Part shown: positions 27,632-37,585 of the stretch, one piece after another
How the letters are laid out: each line of letters begins with the position of its first letter
How positions within the stretch are numbered: the first letter of the stretch is position 1
Source of the DNA: Adhaeribacter arboris
Lineage (GTDB): Bacteria; Bacteroidota; Bacteroidia; Cytophagales; Hymenobacteraceae
Direction: 5' to 3'
Length of the DNA stretch: 64,000 nt
Assembly: GCF_003023845.1 (NCBI RefSeq)
Contig: NZ_PYFT01000001.1
Location: 5,208,001-5,272,000 of the forward strand
The notes under the pieces: model-generated
Seen by the model: only the letters and a program-made list of their open reading frames with translations
Databases searched by the model: none
Told to the model about the DNA's origin: nothing
Position numbers and translations under genes: made by a program

Positions 27632-29416
27632 TTATTCTGGCTGAACAACAAGCGCGTTGCCATAATCTTCTAAGTCATCTAATATTACTTCTGGTTTTCC
27701 GGAGCCATCTATTTTTCCCCGCATTAATTTATTGGTACTGCTGCCACTGTTTATGGTATTACTGATCCAGTAAATAAAACTATTTTTCAGGTCTAAATCT
27801 AGGGCGTATACGGCTGCTACGCCGTCGCCTGCCTCAAATAATACGGTTAAACCACCGGTGCCATTTAAATTACCCATCAGAATACGGTCGGTGGGAGCCA
27901 CTCCTCCCAGAGTTGGGCTGTCGGCTACGTATAATTTACCTGAAGCAGCATTTAGTTTTAAGCCTAAAGGATACCGTAAATTGTCATCCGGGCCGAACAC
28001 TTCTTCGGGGTTGCCCGTGCCATCGATATTGCCGCGGCGTATTTGGTAGCTGCCCACTTCCGTCCAGTATAATTTATTTCCCACTACTTCCATCTCTACG
28101 TCTTGCGCGTAGTTGATACCTTCGTTTTCGGCATCGAAAAGTATTTCTGGGGAACTACCATCCAGGTTGGCCCGGGCAATGTTCGAGGTGCCCTGGTTGG
28201 CCCAGTAAATCTTATTGTTCGCAAGGGCTAAGCCTACCGGGTAATTAATTTCAGCTTCAGAATTTTCATTAAATAGGGATTTAGGAGTGCCCGTGCCATC
28301 TAAATTTCCCGCCATAATTTGGTTGTTCAGCGCATCCGTCCAATAAATCTTCTTGCCCGCTTTATCTATTACCAGATCACTCACATCATCTAAATTGGTA
28401 AACAAAGGGGTATGAACAACCGTTACTTTGCCGTCTTTCTCGGTAATACTGGCCCGGAGGATAGCGGTACGCTGACCATAGTAAATGTATTGATTAGCTA
28501 CGGGTGGCGCGGTTACTTTAAACTTGTTTTTGCTGGTTACTTTTTTATCTCTAACGGTAACTACAAAGGCATAACTGCCGGGCGGTATACCCACCGGAAT
28601 AGTAACTTTAATTTGAGTTTCACTCCGGCTGGTAATAGTGAGGGGAATAGTATTCAGCGTTACCTGAATTTCGTTGGCGGAACTAACGCCTAAATTGCTA
28701 CCGTTGATGGTTACGGGCGTGCCTTCGGGGCCACTAGCAGGCGTGAAAGAAGTAATTACGGGCAAAGGCGCCGTCAGGGTGAAAGTATCGGTTTCCAGTA
28801 CGATTCCGTTTTTTAAATTTAAACTTACCGGCCCGGTCTGGGCCTCGTCGGGTACAATTACTTGTAATTGGGTAGCCGTTGGGTTTAAGATGGATTCGGG
28901 TGCTAAAGCCGTCGTGCCGTTAAACATAACCGTAGAAGTGCCCGCCGTAAAATCGGCCGGTACAATGCCCGTACCGGTAATGGTAACGGTATCCCCAAAA
29001 TAACCACTTTTAGGCGAAAGGCCGGTAATAGTAGTCGGAACCACGGTTAAAATTTTAAAATTTACTCTGGGGCTGGTTTGCTCGGCAATAGTTACCGTAA
29101 CCGGACCCGAAGTAGCGCCTTTCGGCACTTTTACCCGCATCGAGGTGGGGCTCGCCTGTATAATATTAAATGCCTCTATCCCGCTAAACATAACCGACAT
29201 GTTAAAAAAATCCGGGTCGAAGTTGGTGCCGTTAATGGTAATGGTATCGTTTACGTAAGCGCTATCGGGCACAATAGAAGTAATCGTAGGCGGAAGCGGC
29301 TTTGAACTTGAATCATCGTCCCGGCAAGCTGAAAAAGAGGCGATCCATAACCAGCCAAGGGCAACAAAGTAGCGGTAAAAAGTATTTGCTGCAGTTGGGA
29401 GTAATTTATTTTGCAT
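27632..29416 (-). CDS. TIG/IPT-repeat lipoprotein with YWTD-type beta-propeller
   Basis: 594 residues. The lipoprotein signal ends at SFSAC. Three IPT/TIG immunoglobulin-like repeats follow (about residues 40-300; the pattern P-x-x-G-x-x-G-D-T-V-T-I-x-G repeats at SIVPDSAYVNDTITI, SPKSGYFGDTVTI and TPASGPEGTPVTI). A C-terminal propeller of LDL-receptor YWTD-like blades completes it (KIYWTDALNNQIMAGNLDG, KIYWANQGTSNIARANLDG, KLYWTEVGSYQIRRGNIDG). Probably an outer-membrane surface lipoprotein binding a ligand or a partner. It lies after the beta-helix lipoprotein and TonB receptor genes on the same strand, but a terminator separates it from them. Confidence 0.82.
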   Translation of the reverse strand: MQNKLLPTAANTFYRYFVALGWLWIASFSACRDDDSSSKPLPPTITSIVPDSAYVNDTITINGTNFDPDFFNMSVMFSGIEAFNIIQASPTSMRVKVPKGATSGPVTVTIAEQTSPRVNFKILTVVPTTITGLSPKSGYFGDTVTITGTGIVPADFTAGTSTVMFNGTTALAPESILNPTATQLQVIVPDEAQTGPVSLNLKNGIVLETDTFTLTAPLPVITSFTPASGPEGTPVTINGSNLGVSSANEIQVTLNTIPLTITSRSETQIKVTIPVGIPPGSYAFVVTVRDKKVTSKNKFKVTAPPVANQYIYYGQRTAILRASITEKDGKVTVVHTPLFTNLDDVSDLVIDKAGKKIYWTDALNNQIMAGNLDGTGTPKSLFNENSEAEINYPVGLALANNKIYWANQGTSNIARANLDGSSPEILFDAENEGINYAQDVEMEVVGNKLYWTEVGSYQIRRGNIDGTGNPEEVFGPDDNLRYPLGLKLNAASGKLYVADSPTLGGVAPTDRILMGNLNGTGGLTVLFEAGDGVAAVYALDLDLKNSFIYWISNTINSGSSTNKLMRGKIDGSGKPEVILDDLEDYGNALVVQPE

Positions 29417-29480
29417 TGTAAAAGTAAGTAGAGTTGGGAGTAACAGGTTTTTGTAAAATGGCGCCTGGGCTGTATAAAAA

Positions 29481-29524
29481 CTTCAAGCGATTCGGCAACC
29501 AGATGGTGCCAGAACCGCTTGAAG
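29481..29524 (-). terminator. Terminator after the beta-helix lipoprotein gene
   Basis: 13-bp stem with one mismatch (29481-29493 with 29512-29524, CTTCAAGCG core) followed on the minus strand by TTTTT. It ends the receptor/beta-helix transcript. Confidence 0.75.
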
Positions 29525-29592
29525 CCCTTCAATTTAGGAGTAAGAAGCAGTTGGTAAAACTGCTGTTTCGTTTCACCAGCCGGTTAGTGGGC

Positions 29593-30981
29593 TTAGTACT
29601 GAGAGTAACCTTCGCTCGGGAAGCTTAACCAGTCGAAACCAGAATTTTCGGAACGTAAATCCCAGTTATTGTTATTGGCAGCATTGGCGCTGAAGGCACC
29701 GCGGTAATTTGTTGAAACAAAGCCAACGCCCGGCGCAGTAGTGCCGGTAACATCCGAGCTTGGAATCAATTTAGGGCCGGCGCCGGAAGCAATAGAAGAA
29801 GCCGTGCTGTAAGTAGGAATGGGACAAGCATTAAATCTAGGTCCGTAGCTGAAACGAGCTACTCCGCCCAGCGGCGAAGGCGACAGTACGCCGTTGTTGT
29901 ACACGGTAACGGTTTTCAGATCCACGCCCGGCGAACCCACCGCCGAAGGAGCCTGAACGGTAATGGCATTTCCCCAGTTCGCGATAACGGAGTTGTATAA
30001 ATCCAATTGGGAATTACGACGCAGTAACAAACCTTGACCGAATACAGCTGGATCGGTACCGGCACATTGGCCTAATAAGGTTACGTTCGCAAAACGAGGA
30101 TTCGTGCGGGGAGTAGCCGTAGTACCGGTAGCATCGTTATCGGATTCAAAACCGTTAGAAGCGCCGGTGCCGGGCTCCGAAGAAGTAGTTTTTACGCCTA
30201 CCGCAAACTGTACTTTACCTACATAACCAAAGTCCGTATCAAAGTCATCGTCGGAATTACCAAAAGCGTACAAATAACGTGGATTTACCGCGCCACCAAA
30301 AAATTCGAAAGCATCGTCCTGGCTGTATAAAACCTGTACGTGGTCGATAAGGGTACCGCTGCCCACGCCGCCTAAAGTTAAACCATTAATTTCGTTACCT
30401 TCTGATACTTCGGTACCGGGGTATTCAATGCGCACGTACTGGAATTTACCGGAATTATCCGCGTTGTTCGTTCCGCCGTAATAGCCGTAAGTAGTACCAG
30501 AGGCAAAAGCAAGACCTTCCACTGGTACGTTGGTGCCTTGGTTAACAATACCTCTGCCCAAAATAATAACTCCGCCCCAGTAGCCGCGGGTTTTTTTATT
30601 AACGGCTTGGTTAGAAGTAAATACAATTGGTTTAGAGGCAGTACCTACCGCGCTAACTTTAGCGCCTCGTTCAATAATCAGGCTCGCGCCGCATTCACCT
30701 TTAATAATGGTTCCTGGCTGGATCGTTAAAGTAGCCGGCGAAATAATCCGGATGTTTCCTTTGATAACGTAAGAATTGCTGCTGGACCAGGTAGTATTAC
30801 TGGCAATAAGGGTATTTGCCCCGCAGGTACCTACGGTTACCTCGGCCAAGGTAGCCTCGCTGCTGTCTTCCCCGGAAGCGGAACTAGGAGATTCTAACTG
30901 GTCTTTACAGGCCGTTAAGCCTAAAGCCAGGGCAAACCCGAAGGCAGCTGTTAATTTTACTGAACGAAAGTTGAAATTCAT
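29593..30981 (-). CDS. Right-handed beta-helix-type surface lipoprotein
   Basis: 462 residues. The signal peptide has lipobox LGLTAC. The mature protein has strand-turn repeats suggesting a beta-helix, starting at SNSYVIKGNIRIISPATLTI and including GGVIILGRGIVNQG and FQYVRIEYPG. An acidic segment SQDDAFEFFGG and a run NSDDDFDTDFG could bind metal ions. Such lipoproteins commonly sit directly after a TonB-dependent receptor in Bacteroidota. That is the case here: the receptor gene is 149 bases upstream on the same strand and a terminator follows. Role inferred: surface ligand capture for the receptor. Exact substrate unknown. Confidence 0.8.
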   Translation of the reverse strand: MNFNFRSVKLTAAFGFALALGLTACKDQLESPSSASGEDSSEATLAEVTVGTCGANTLIASNTTWSSSNSYVIKGNIRIISPATLTIQPGTIIKGECGASLIIERGAKVSAVGTASKPIVFTSNQAVNKKTRGYWGGVIILGRGIVNQGTNVPVEGLAFASGTTYGYYGGTNNADNSGKFQYVRIEYPGTEVSEGNEINGLTLGGVGSGTLIDHVQVLYSQDDAFEFFGGAVNPRYLYAFGNSDDDFDTDFGYVGKVQFAVGVKTTSSEPGTGASNGFESDNDATGTTATPRTNPRFANVTLLGQCAGTDPAVFGQGLLLRRNSQLDLYNSVIANWGNAITVQAPSAVGSPGVDLKTVTVYNNGVLSPSPLGGVARFSYGPRFNACPIPTYSTASSIASGAGPKLIPSSDVTGTTAPGVGFVSTNYRGAFSANAANNNNWDLRSENSGFDWLSFPSEGYSQY

Positions 30982-31130
30982 AAAAGATAAAGTTTAGAAT
31001 GGTTTGGGTTTGTTTTTTAATTTTTGTTGTGCTATAGAATTAAATTGAAGGCAAAAACAGGGGAGCCAACTGCCGGACCCGCGGTACTATTGGGTAAAAA
31101 GTAAAAGCATGGCGATGAAGATTGTAGAGT

Positions 31131-34100
31131 TTAAAAAGTAAGCTGTACCCCGAACGAGTAGTAGCTGCCCGGTTTGTAACTGGCTTCCAGGTAATCCGAA
31201 GTAAAAGTGGGCTGGTCGGAGCCTGGTATCTCCGCTAACTTGTTAGGTTTATATTTCTGGTCGGGCACTACATCGCGGTAAATTCGGAAAGGTTGGTTTA
31301 ATAGATCTTGCACGCCGAGCCTTACCTGCAGAAAACGGGTGAGCCGCTGCGTAATCGTTAAATCAATTACATTCCGGGCTAACTCGTACTGCTCGGCCGT
31401 GAAGGAATTACCGGCTGTAGTAAGCCGCTGGCCGATTACGTTATAGAGAGCAGTTACTTGCGTACCGGCATCGGTGTTATCGTAGTAAATGCCGGCGTTA
31501 AACGCATACGGCGAAGAACCTTGCAAAGGCCGGATGGTGCGGCGCGGATCGCCGGCGCTGTTGGTAAATAAGGAGTCCGGAAAAACAACTTCGGTTTTAA
31601 GCAAGCTGGCATTCGCAATTACCGACATGTAGCGCGTAAAAGAAACCGGAATAAATTCCAATCTTTTCCGGATTTCCAGTTCTAAGCCATAAGCCGTAGA
31701 TTTAGCCGTATTTAAAAAAGTTATCTCGTCGTTGGCAAAGCCCGAAACCGCTACCGATACGTACTCAATAGGGTTTCGCATGTGTTTGTAGAAGAGGCCT
31801 ACCGAAACTAATTCATCGTCTTGGGGGTAAAATTCGCCGCGCAAGTCTAAGTTCTGAATGGTAGCGTTATCCAAAAAAGGATTCCCCCGGATAAAAGCCA
31901 ATCGGTCCAGGTCGTAGAAAGTAGTGGGTGATACTTCCCGGAATTCCGGCCGGTTCAGGGTTTTGCCGTACGCCGCCCGGACCAAGAATTTCGGCGCAAA
32001 GCGATAGCTGATATTAAGAGAAGGCAAAGCGTATAATTTTTCTTTCGCTGCCACAATAACCGTATCAGCTACAATTTCTTCTCCTTGCCGGACAAAACCA
32101 AACGGAAACACATCGCCGCTCACGTCCAGTTTGTTGTATTCTAAGCGCAGGCCGCCGTAAATATTAATTAATTGGCCCAGTAAAGGAATATTAAATGCGG
32201 CGTAACCGGCGTGCTGCTCGTTGGTAGCGGTGTAGCCTGGGGCCTCCCGTAAGCCGGTATAATCGTTAAAGCCAAAGCCGGAACCGTCCGGGCGAAAGTT
32301 GCGCGGCGCAAACATCCGTTGTCCGTTTATATCGGGCCGGAAGCTGTTTTCTTTAAAAGTTACTAAATCCTCGGCCAGCGGACCCGTAATATTGGTATTG
32401 GTGAGATAATACGTGTATAGTTTCGTGTCGTAATTGCGTTTGCGGTAATCGCTGAAAAAGCCGGCTTTTACCGTAATAGTTCTTTTTCCAATTGCGCGTT
32501 CAACATCGGCCGAAGCCGTATAGCCGTTTTCGGACAAGGTAGAGTAAAACCGGGAATTCAATAAGTTTAAGCGGTCGGCCAGAAATAAGCGGTAATAGCC
32601 CGGTTGTTGCGGCGTATTGCTTGAGTCAATTACTCCCGGTAAGTTCTCGCGGCGCGATAAGTTAAATCGGCGCACATCCGGCTGCTGTTCGTTGGTATGA
32701 GCGTAACCTAAGCGCCAGCCTAATTTTATTGGGTTAACTTTTCCCCATTGATGATCGCCGGAAAGCACCCCGGTATACAAACCCCGGCTGCGGAAATTGT
32801 ACTGAATATTGCGGCGTAATTCTTTTTCGTAGGTACCGTCATCGTCGGTCCGGTATTCCCGCACTAAGGTTTGGTTCCGACCTAGTTGATTAAATACATT
32901 TTTAAATTCCAGGGAATGTTTTTCGTTTATATTCCAGCGGAAGTTTTGCATGGCGCCAATCCGGGCGCTCTGCACATAAGTAGAATCGACGGAACTTTGC
33001 AGCGGATAACTCCGGATAGTAGGGTCAGCGTAACGTCTTATTTCGCCGTATTGCCGGGTAATCCGGTTAAACTCATTGGTGAGGGTATAGCTTAAGGAAG
33101 TTAAACTGTTCAAGCGTTGCTGCCCAAAGTGCCACGAATCATAATAATTAACGGCTGCCCGCTTGTCAAAATCCTGGTAACGGCGCAACAATTTCCAGGT
33201 ATTCGGGAAAGAACGGGCAATCCGGGCGTTTTCGGCCATCACGGCTGCTTGGTCGGTATTATTTTGCCGCTCTACATCGGGAAAATTTTTAATATCCGGC
33301 AACCCGGCCGGTAACTTACGGGTACCATCGTCGAAACCCAAACGGTCGTATTTACCGCTCTGGGAAGTATAATAATTTGTAAAACTAGAGCCCGGCCGGT
33401 ATTGCCCCGAGAACTGGACTTGCAATTGGCGGGCATTGGCGAAGCTTTTGGTATAAACTTTTACTACGCCGCCGGAAAAATCGCTCTGTAATTCGGGCGC
33501 GGGGGTTTTCGAAATAACTACCCGGTCAATTACCGAACTGTTGAGCATGTCGTACGAAAAAGCTTTGCGGTCGCTCTCCGAACTGGGTGCGGGTACATCG
33601 TTGAGCAAGGTTAGCGTATAGCGGGGATCCAGCCCCCGGATAACCACAAAACGGTCGCTTACCAAGGTTACTCCCGAAACCCGGCGTACCACTTCGCCGG
33701 CATCGCGGTCTAGGCTTTTACTAATTTGCTCGTTCGATATCCCGGATAAAATACTTCTTGAGTTACGGATTTCATCAATTAACAGGCGTTCGGTGGTATT
33801 TTCCGGGACTACTTTGGCCGTAATTACTACTTCGGCTAAGGTGCTGTTATCGGTTATTAGTTTATAATCTACCCGGGTGATGGTACCGGCCTTTACCTGC
33901 ACCTTGGGTACTTTCGCCGATTTGTAACCAATAAAAGAAAAAACCAAGGTATGCAGTCCTTCGGGTACGTTTTTAATGGTGTAGGTGCCATCGGTATTTA
34001 CGGCAGCGCCTAGTTGCGTGCCTTCTATTACGGCGGTAGCGCCAATTAAAGCTTCGTTGGTTTCATAATCGCGCAACGAGCCGGCGATAGTACCCACCGA

Positions 34101-34226
34101 GGCAAACCCGCGAAACGGACGGGCATTAGCCGACGGAAGGACCCAAAAAGTGGTAAGTAAAAAGAGAAAAAGAAGGGCCCTTTTCTTGAGTTGATTAACC
34201 GTGGTGCCGGGTAAAAGTTGTTTCAT
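31131..34226 (-). CDS. TonB-dependent outer-membrane receptor
   Basis: 1031 residues. Signal peptide, then a carboxypeptidase-regulatory-like N-terminal domain (TIAGSLRDYETNEALIGATA; GTYTIKNVPEGLHTL; SFIGYKSAKV) about residues 45-130, then a plug domain (IRGLDPRYTLTLLNDVPAP) and a 22-strand-type barrel. The barrel ends in YSFGVQLTF with terminal phenylalanine. It takes up a ligand across the outer membrane using TonB energy. It is not SusC-like and has no SusD partner; instead a beta-helix lipoprotein gene follows. Its place among phosphatases suggests a phosphorus-containing ligand, but this is inference. A near-consensus -7 (TAGCTTTT on the minus strand) lies about 50 bases upstream. Confidence 0.9.
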   Translation of the reverse strand: MKQLLPGTTVNQLKKRALLFLFLLTTFWVLPSANARPFRGFASVGTIAGSLRDYETNEALIGATAVIEGTQLGAAVNTDGTYTIKNVPEGLHTLVFSFIGYKSAKVPKVQVKAGTITRVDYKLITDNSTLAEVVITAKVVPENTTERLLIDEIRNSRSILSGISNEQISKSLDRDAGEVVRRVSGVTLVSDRFVVIRGLDPRYTLTLLNDVPAPSSESDRKAFSYDMLNSSVIDRVVISKTPAPELQSDFSGGVVKVYTKSFANARQLQVQFSGQYRPGSSFTNYYTSQSGKYDRLGFDDGTRKLPAGLPDIKNFPDVERQNNTDQAAVMAENARIARSFPNTWKLLRRYQDFDKRAAVNYYDSWHFGQQRLNSLTSLSYTLTNEFNRITRQYGEIRRYADPTIRSYPLQSSVDSTYVQSARIGAMQNFRWNINEKHSLEFKNVFNQLGRNQTLVREYRTDDDGTYEKELRRNIQYNFRSRGLYTGVLSGDHQWGKVNPIKLGWRLGYAHTNEQQPDVRRFNLSRRENLPGVIDSSNTPQQPGYYRLFLADRLNLLNSRFYSTLSENGYTASADVERAIGKRTITVKAGFFSDYRKRNYDTKLYTYYLTNTNITGPLAEDLVTFKENSFRPDINGQRMFAPRNFRPDGSGFGFNDYTGLREAPGYTATNEQHAGYAAFNIPLLGQLINIYGGLRLEYNKLDVSGDVFPFGFVRQGEEIVADTVIVAAKEKLYALPSLNISYRFAPKFLVRAAYGKTLNRPEFREVSPTTFYDLDRLAFIRGNPFLDNATIQNLDLRGEFYPQDDELVSVGLFYKHMRNPIEYVSVAVSGFANDEITFLNTAKSTAYGLELEIRKRLEFIPVSFTRYMSVIANASLLKTEVVFPDSLFTNSAGDPRRTIRPLQGSSPYAFNAGIYYDNTDAGTQVTALYNVIGQRLTTAGNSFTAEQYELARNVIDLTITQRLTRFLQVRLGVQDLLNQPFRIYRDVVPDQKYKPNKLAEIPGSDQPTFTSDYLEASYKPGSYYSFGVQLTF

Positions 34227-34998
34227 AAATATAATCAGGCTGCTTGTATTTATTTCTGGTCGGTTTAGGCAATAAAAGCTACTCTTACTTTTTTTAAGTA
34301 AGTTTTAACCGGACGCGAGTACTGGTTAACTTTTAGTTTATCTTTATGGAATCTTAGTTTTTAAGACTGCTGTATTAGTGGGAACCATTTTCTCAAACAG
34401 TTCCTAAAAGGCAATAACTAGCATCTCCTTTCCTTAAAAGGTGTTTTTGGGTTTGTGTAAAGTAAGAATGTACTGGGTTTTATATCTTATTTCCGGCCGT
34501 ATTTATTCTCTGACTTGCTTGTTGCAAAAACAAGATCAATTGGTGAAAATAAGGCAGAAGCAATAACTGTTCTGAACGCGCCGAATGAATCTGTTTTACT
34601 CCTATTGAGTAACCTTCAGAGCTTTAACGGTACATCGACTGGTAAATTTTTCTTAAATGTACGGAGTTGTTTCTCATTTAATTACAGTTCGGCTGTTATC
34701 AATTTGTTAATTTAATTGGGAAGAATTTATATCAAATATAAATATAAAGCGATTCTACTATCTTAATACCTTAATTGCTTTGTAGTTATCCGGAAGAGTA
34801 TCCTAAAGTAACGCGAACCTTAAAAAGCTTAATTATCTTTCCGGATTAACGCTTCCCTGTAACTATTAAGTCATAGGAAGTACCTTATAGGAGTTACCTA
34901 TTCTACTGTCCTTACCGAAGCACTTTTAGGCAGGTGAAAATAGTTTGGCGCGAGCAGGTAGAGTTAATGCTCGATGGCGGACTAAAAATCAAGGTGTA
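34227..34998. other. Intergenic stretch upstream of the TonB receptor
   Basis: AT-rich. Holds the receptor promoter region, and no convincing gene: a 66-codon plus-strand frame at 34515-34715 has no recognised features. No hairpin stood out. Confidence 0.4.
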
Positions 34999-35220
34999 TC
35001 AGGCCCACTCTTTCCTGATTTCTGTTAATCTTTTCTCGATTTTTATTTTAATCATCTGGTACTTAATGAAACTCTCCGGACTTTCTTCTTTATCTATCAA
35101 AGTATTGATGTAATACAGACTATCCGTACATTCTTCGAAACTAAGAACCGGGATGTTTAAGTTTTCAAAAATGGTAAATATTAATCCCTCCATGGTCCGT
35201 TCAATAACCCCAGAAAACAT
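34999..35220 (-). CDS. Small hypothetical protein (73 aa)
   Basis: Soluble and acidic in the middle, lysine-rich at the end: MFSGVIERTMEGLIFTIF at the start, KYQMIKIKIEKRLTEIRKEW at the end. Predicted to be mostly helical. No family recognised. The amino-acid composition looks protein-like and no overlapping gene competes with it, so it may be real. No clear promoter or terminator was found. Confidence 0.4.
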   Translation of the reverse strand: MFSGVIERTMEGLIFTIFENLNIPVLSFEECTDSLYYINTLIDKEESPESFIKYQMIKIKIEKRLTEIRKEWA

Positions 35221-36110
35221 TCTTTTATCTATAAAATTTAATATAGCCTGCCAGATTCCCTTTCCGGATTTGCTTTCTGACGAAAATAGTTTGTTTAAAA
35301 CTGATTATAGAAAGTAAATAAGCCTTCTCTAATTTATATACCCCGCCAGAATTACTTGAAAAGCACAAAGCTATACCAATCAGCGAAAGATTTTTAGCTT
35401 TATAGATTAAGCTTTTTTAAAGAAATTATTACGGATACTTTACAGAGGAACTAGTATTTGAACAAAATAAAGCTAGTTTTGGATACTGCTATTCCAGCAG
35501 GCATTTATCCGCTTCCCTAAGTTGTTGGGGGGTTACTTTCTGGAAAGCTTCTAATAGAGTAGTCATTCAACCTTAGCTATACTCTTAATTATTACAGCTT
35601 ATTTTGAAACCCTGCAAATTAGATGCGGAGCGAGCGGATATTCCTATTTACCAATTTTTGTTACGGCGTCTTTTTCTTTTAAAGGTAAGCCGCCTTTTAA
35701 AAGCAATTAATTTCCATCTTTTAAATTTAATTTGTTGCCAGTTATACATGTTCAACAGGTACTTTATAGTAAAAAAGAGCAGAATAGTGCCCAACAAAGT
35801 AAGTAGTAGAGAAACAGAAAGCGGCAACATACAAAAATGTACGGCAGTTTAAAGTAAGTGTTTGTAAGCCAATAATTTATTTTATCACAAATACAGAATG
35901 CTCGGCTTACTTTAAGGAATTACTTTACAAAAACTTAACCTGAAGTAAAGCATCTATTGCCGCGTTACCTTTATTTTTGAGCGGAAGGATGAGTGCTGTA
36001 CGGTTCATCCATAGTTTTGCCCACTACTTATACTCGCTTAAAAGAGGTTGGTAAAGGCCTGGTGACGTACTTAAAAACTTACCTGCAAGTAATTTAAATT
36101 CAACCTATTT
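35221..36110. other. Gene-poor stretch before the AP-superfamily hydrolase
   Basis: Mostly AT-rich non-coding sequence with one possible small membrane protein on the minus strand (35648-35830). A TATTTTTG -7-like motif at 35972-35979 faces the downstream gene at 36111, without a good -33. Confidence 0.35.
35648..35830 (-). CDS. Possible 60-residue single-pass membrane protein
   Basis: A hydrophobic N-terminal helix (LSVSLLLTLLGTILLFFTIKYLL) is followed by a strongly basic tail (KRRLTFKRKRRRNKNW), a pattern seen in genuine small membrane proteins. There is no homologue I recognise and no clear promoter, and AT-rich DNA can produce such frames by chance. Confidence 0.25.
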   Translation of the reverse strand: MLPLSVSLLLTLLGTILLFFTIKYLLNMYNWQQIKFKRWKLIAFKRRLTFKRKRRRNKNW

Positions 36111-37358
36111 ATGAGAGTACTTTTTCGTGCCTTAAAATTTTTACTATTTGGTTTCCTGTTCTTTATTTCTTTTTTCTCCGGATTGGCGCAGGTTAAAAAG
36201 AAAAAGGCTGTTTTTATTATTGTGGATGGTATTTCGGCCGATGTACTGGAAAAGCAAAATACTCCTAATTTAAAGAAAATTGCGGCGGCCAGCGGGTATA
36301 CCCGGGCGCACGTAGGTGGAGAACGAGGCGGGTATTCCGAAACTCCTACCATTTCGGCGGTGGGTTATAATAGTTTATTAACCGGTACCTGGGTAAACAA
36401 ACATAATGTGTGGGATAATGAAATTGCCGCTCCCAATTATTTTTATCCCACTATTTTCTGCTATTTCGAAACTCAATACCCGGATAAAAAAACCGCTATC
36501 TTTTCTACGTGGCTCGATAACCGCACCAAACTGGTGGGCGAAGGCTTGCCGCAAACCCAAAATATTAAACTAGATTATCATTTCGATGGATTGGAACAGG
36601 ATACCGTAAAATTTCCGCACGATAAAGAAAGCGACTATATTCACCGGATTGACGAACACGTAGCCAACGAAGCTGCCCGTTATATCCGGGCCGAAGCGCC
36701 GGATTTATCCTGGGTGTACCTGGAGTACCCCGATGATATGGGCCATCGCTACGGCGACGGTGAAAAAATGTACCGGGCCATTGAAATGGCCGATGACCAG
36801 ATTGGCCGTATCTGGCAAGCCATTGAACACCGCCAACAGAACTACTCCGAAGATTGGTTAATTGTTATTACCACCGACCACGGCCGCGACAGCCAGGGCA
36901 AAGGCCACGGCGGGCAATCGGACCGCGAACGGACTACCTGGATGGTAACCAACGCGAAAAATCTTAATGCCCGGTTTCAGCAAAACCCCGGCGTGGTAGA
37001 TATTATGCCCAGCCTGGCCCGCTTTCTGAATATTACTATTCCGCCCGAGAATGAAAAAGAAATAGATGGTGTACCTTTTATTGGCAAAATTTCTATTGCG
37101 CAACCCACTGCAGTTTACCACGCCGGCCAAATAGCAGTAAGCTGGCAAGCGCTGGAGTCAAAAGGGAAGGTTAAGATATGGGTAACTACCACTAATAATT
37201 ATAAAACCGGCGGAAAAGACAAATATACCTTATTGAAAGAAGTAGACTTAAAAGACAAAAAAGCAAGCTTAAATGTAAAATTCATACCTTCTGATTATTA
37301 TAAAATAGTGTTGGAAGCGCCGTTGAACACCGTGAATAAGTGGGTAGTAATCAAGTAA
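36111..37358 (+). CDS. Alkaline-phosphatase-superfamily hydrolase (type I phosphodiesterase-like)
   Basis: 415 residues. Signal peptide (ends near GLAQ) and an alkaline-phosphatase-superfamily core. First metal Asp in VFIIVDGIS (about residue 39), a probable nucleophile Ser about 82 in TISAVGYNSLLTGTW (nine residues before TG, where nucleotide pyrophosphatases have Thr), metal ligands in EYPDDMGHRYGD and TTDHGRDSQGKGHGG. A C-terminal beta-rich domain of about 85 residues follows (AVYHAGQIAVSWQAL). Expected to hydrolyse phosphate mono- or diesters, or possibly phosphonoacetate, in the periplasm or outside. The next gene on the opposite strand is a Na/Pi cotransporter, which fits phosphate release and uptake. 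Confidence 0.85.
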   Translation: MRVLFRALKFLLFGFLFFISFFSGLAQVKKKKAVFIIVDGISADVLEKQNTPNLKKIAAASGYTRAHVGGERGGYSETPTISAVGYNSLLTGTWVNKHNVWDNEIAAPNYFYPTIFCYFETQYPDKKTAIFSTWLDNRTKLVGEGLPQTQNIKLDYHFDGLEQDTVKFPHDKESDYIHRIDEHVANEAARYIRAEAPDLSWVYLEYPDDMGHRYGDGEKMYRAIEMADDQIGRIWQAIEHRQQNYSEDWLIVITTDHGRDSQGKGHGGQSDRERTTWMVTNAKNLNARFQQNPGVVDIMPSLARFLNITIPPENEKEIDGVPFIGKISIAQPTAVYHAGQIAVSWQALESKGKVKIWVTTTNNYKTGGKDKYTLLKEVDLKDKKASLNVKFIPSDYYKIVLEAPLNTVNKWVVIK

Positions 37359-37542
37359 GATTATTCGCAACGAAATAGCTTATTGGCTGAGATGCTACTA
37401 TCACTCCTTTTTTGCCTTTCGGAAGATTATACCCTAAAACTAGTTGCAGCTTTTTTTATGTTTTGTAATTGCTATTGAAGCTGTACTACGGAGTGATTTT
37501 TACGAAACTGTTTGCAAATGAATAAAACCAACAAAAAAGCAG

Positions 37543-37557
37543 GGCTAAAAAATAGCC
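37543..37557 (-). terminator. Weak terminator after the Na/Pi cotransporter gene
   Basis: Short stem GGCTA/TAGCC with an A/T loop, followed on the minus strand by CTGC and a T run, about 30 bases past the stop at 37586. Confidence 0.4.
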
Positions 37558-37585
37558 GGACTTAAAAGGAAAGAATTTAATTTAT

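Noticed and set aside
27367-27765. Short frames on both strands across the palindromic element
   Set aside because: They follow the inverted repeat or overlap the end of the TIG/YWTD gene; composition is not protein-like.
34515-34715. 66-codon plus-strand frame
   Set aside because: Located in the upstream region of the TonB receptor; no family or expression signals.
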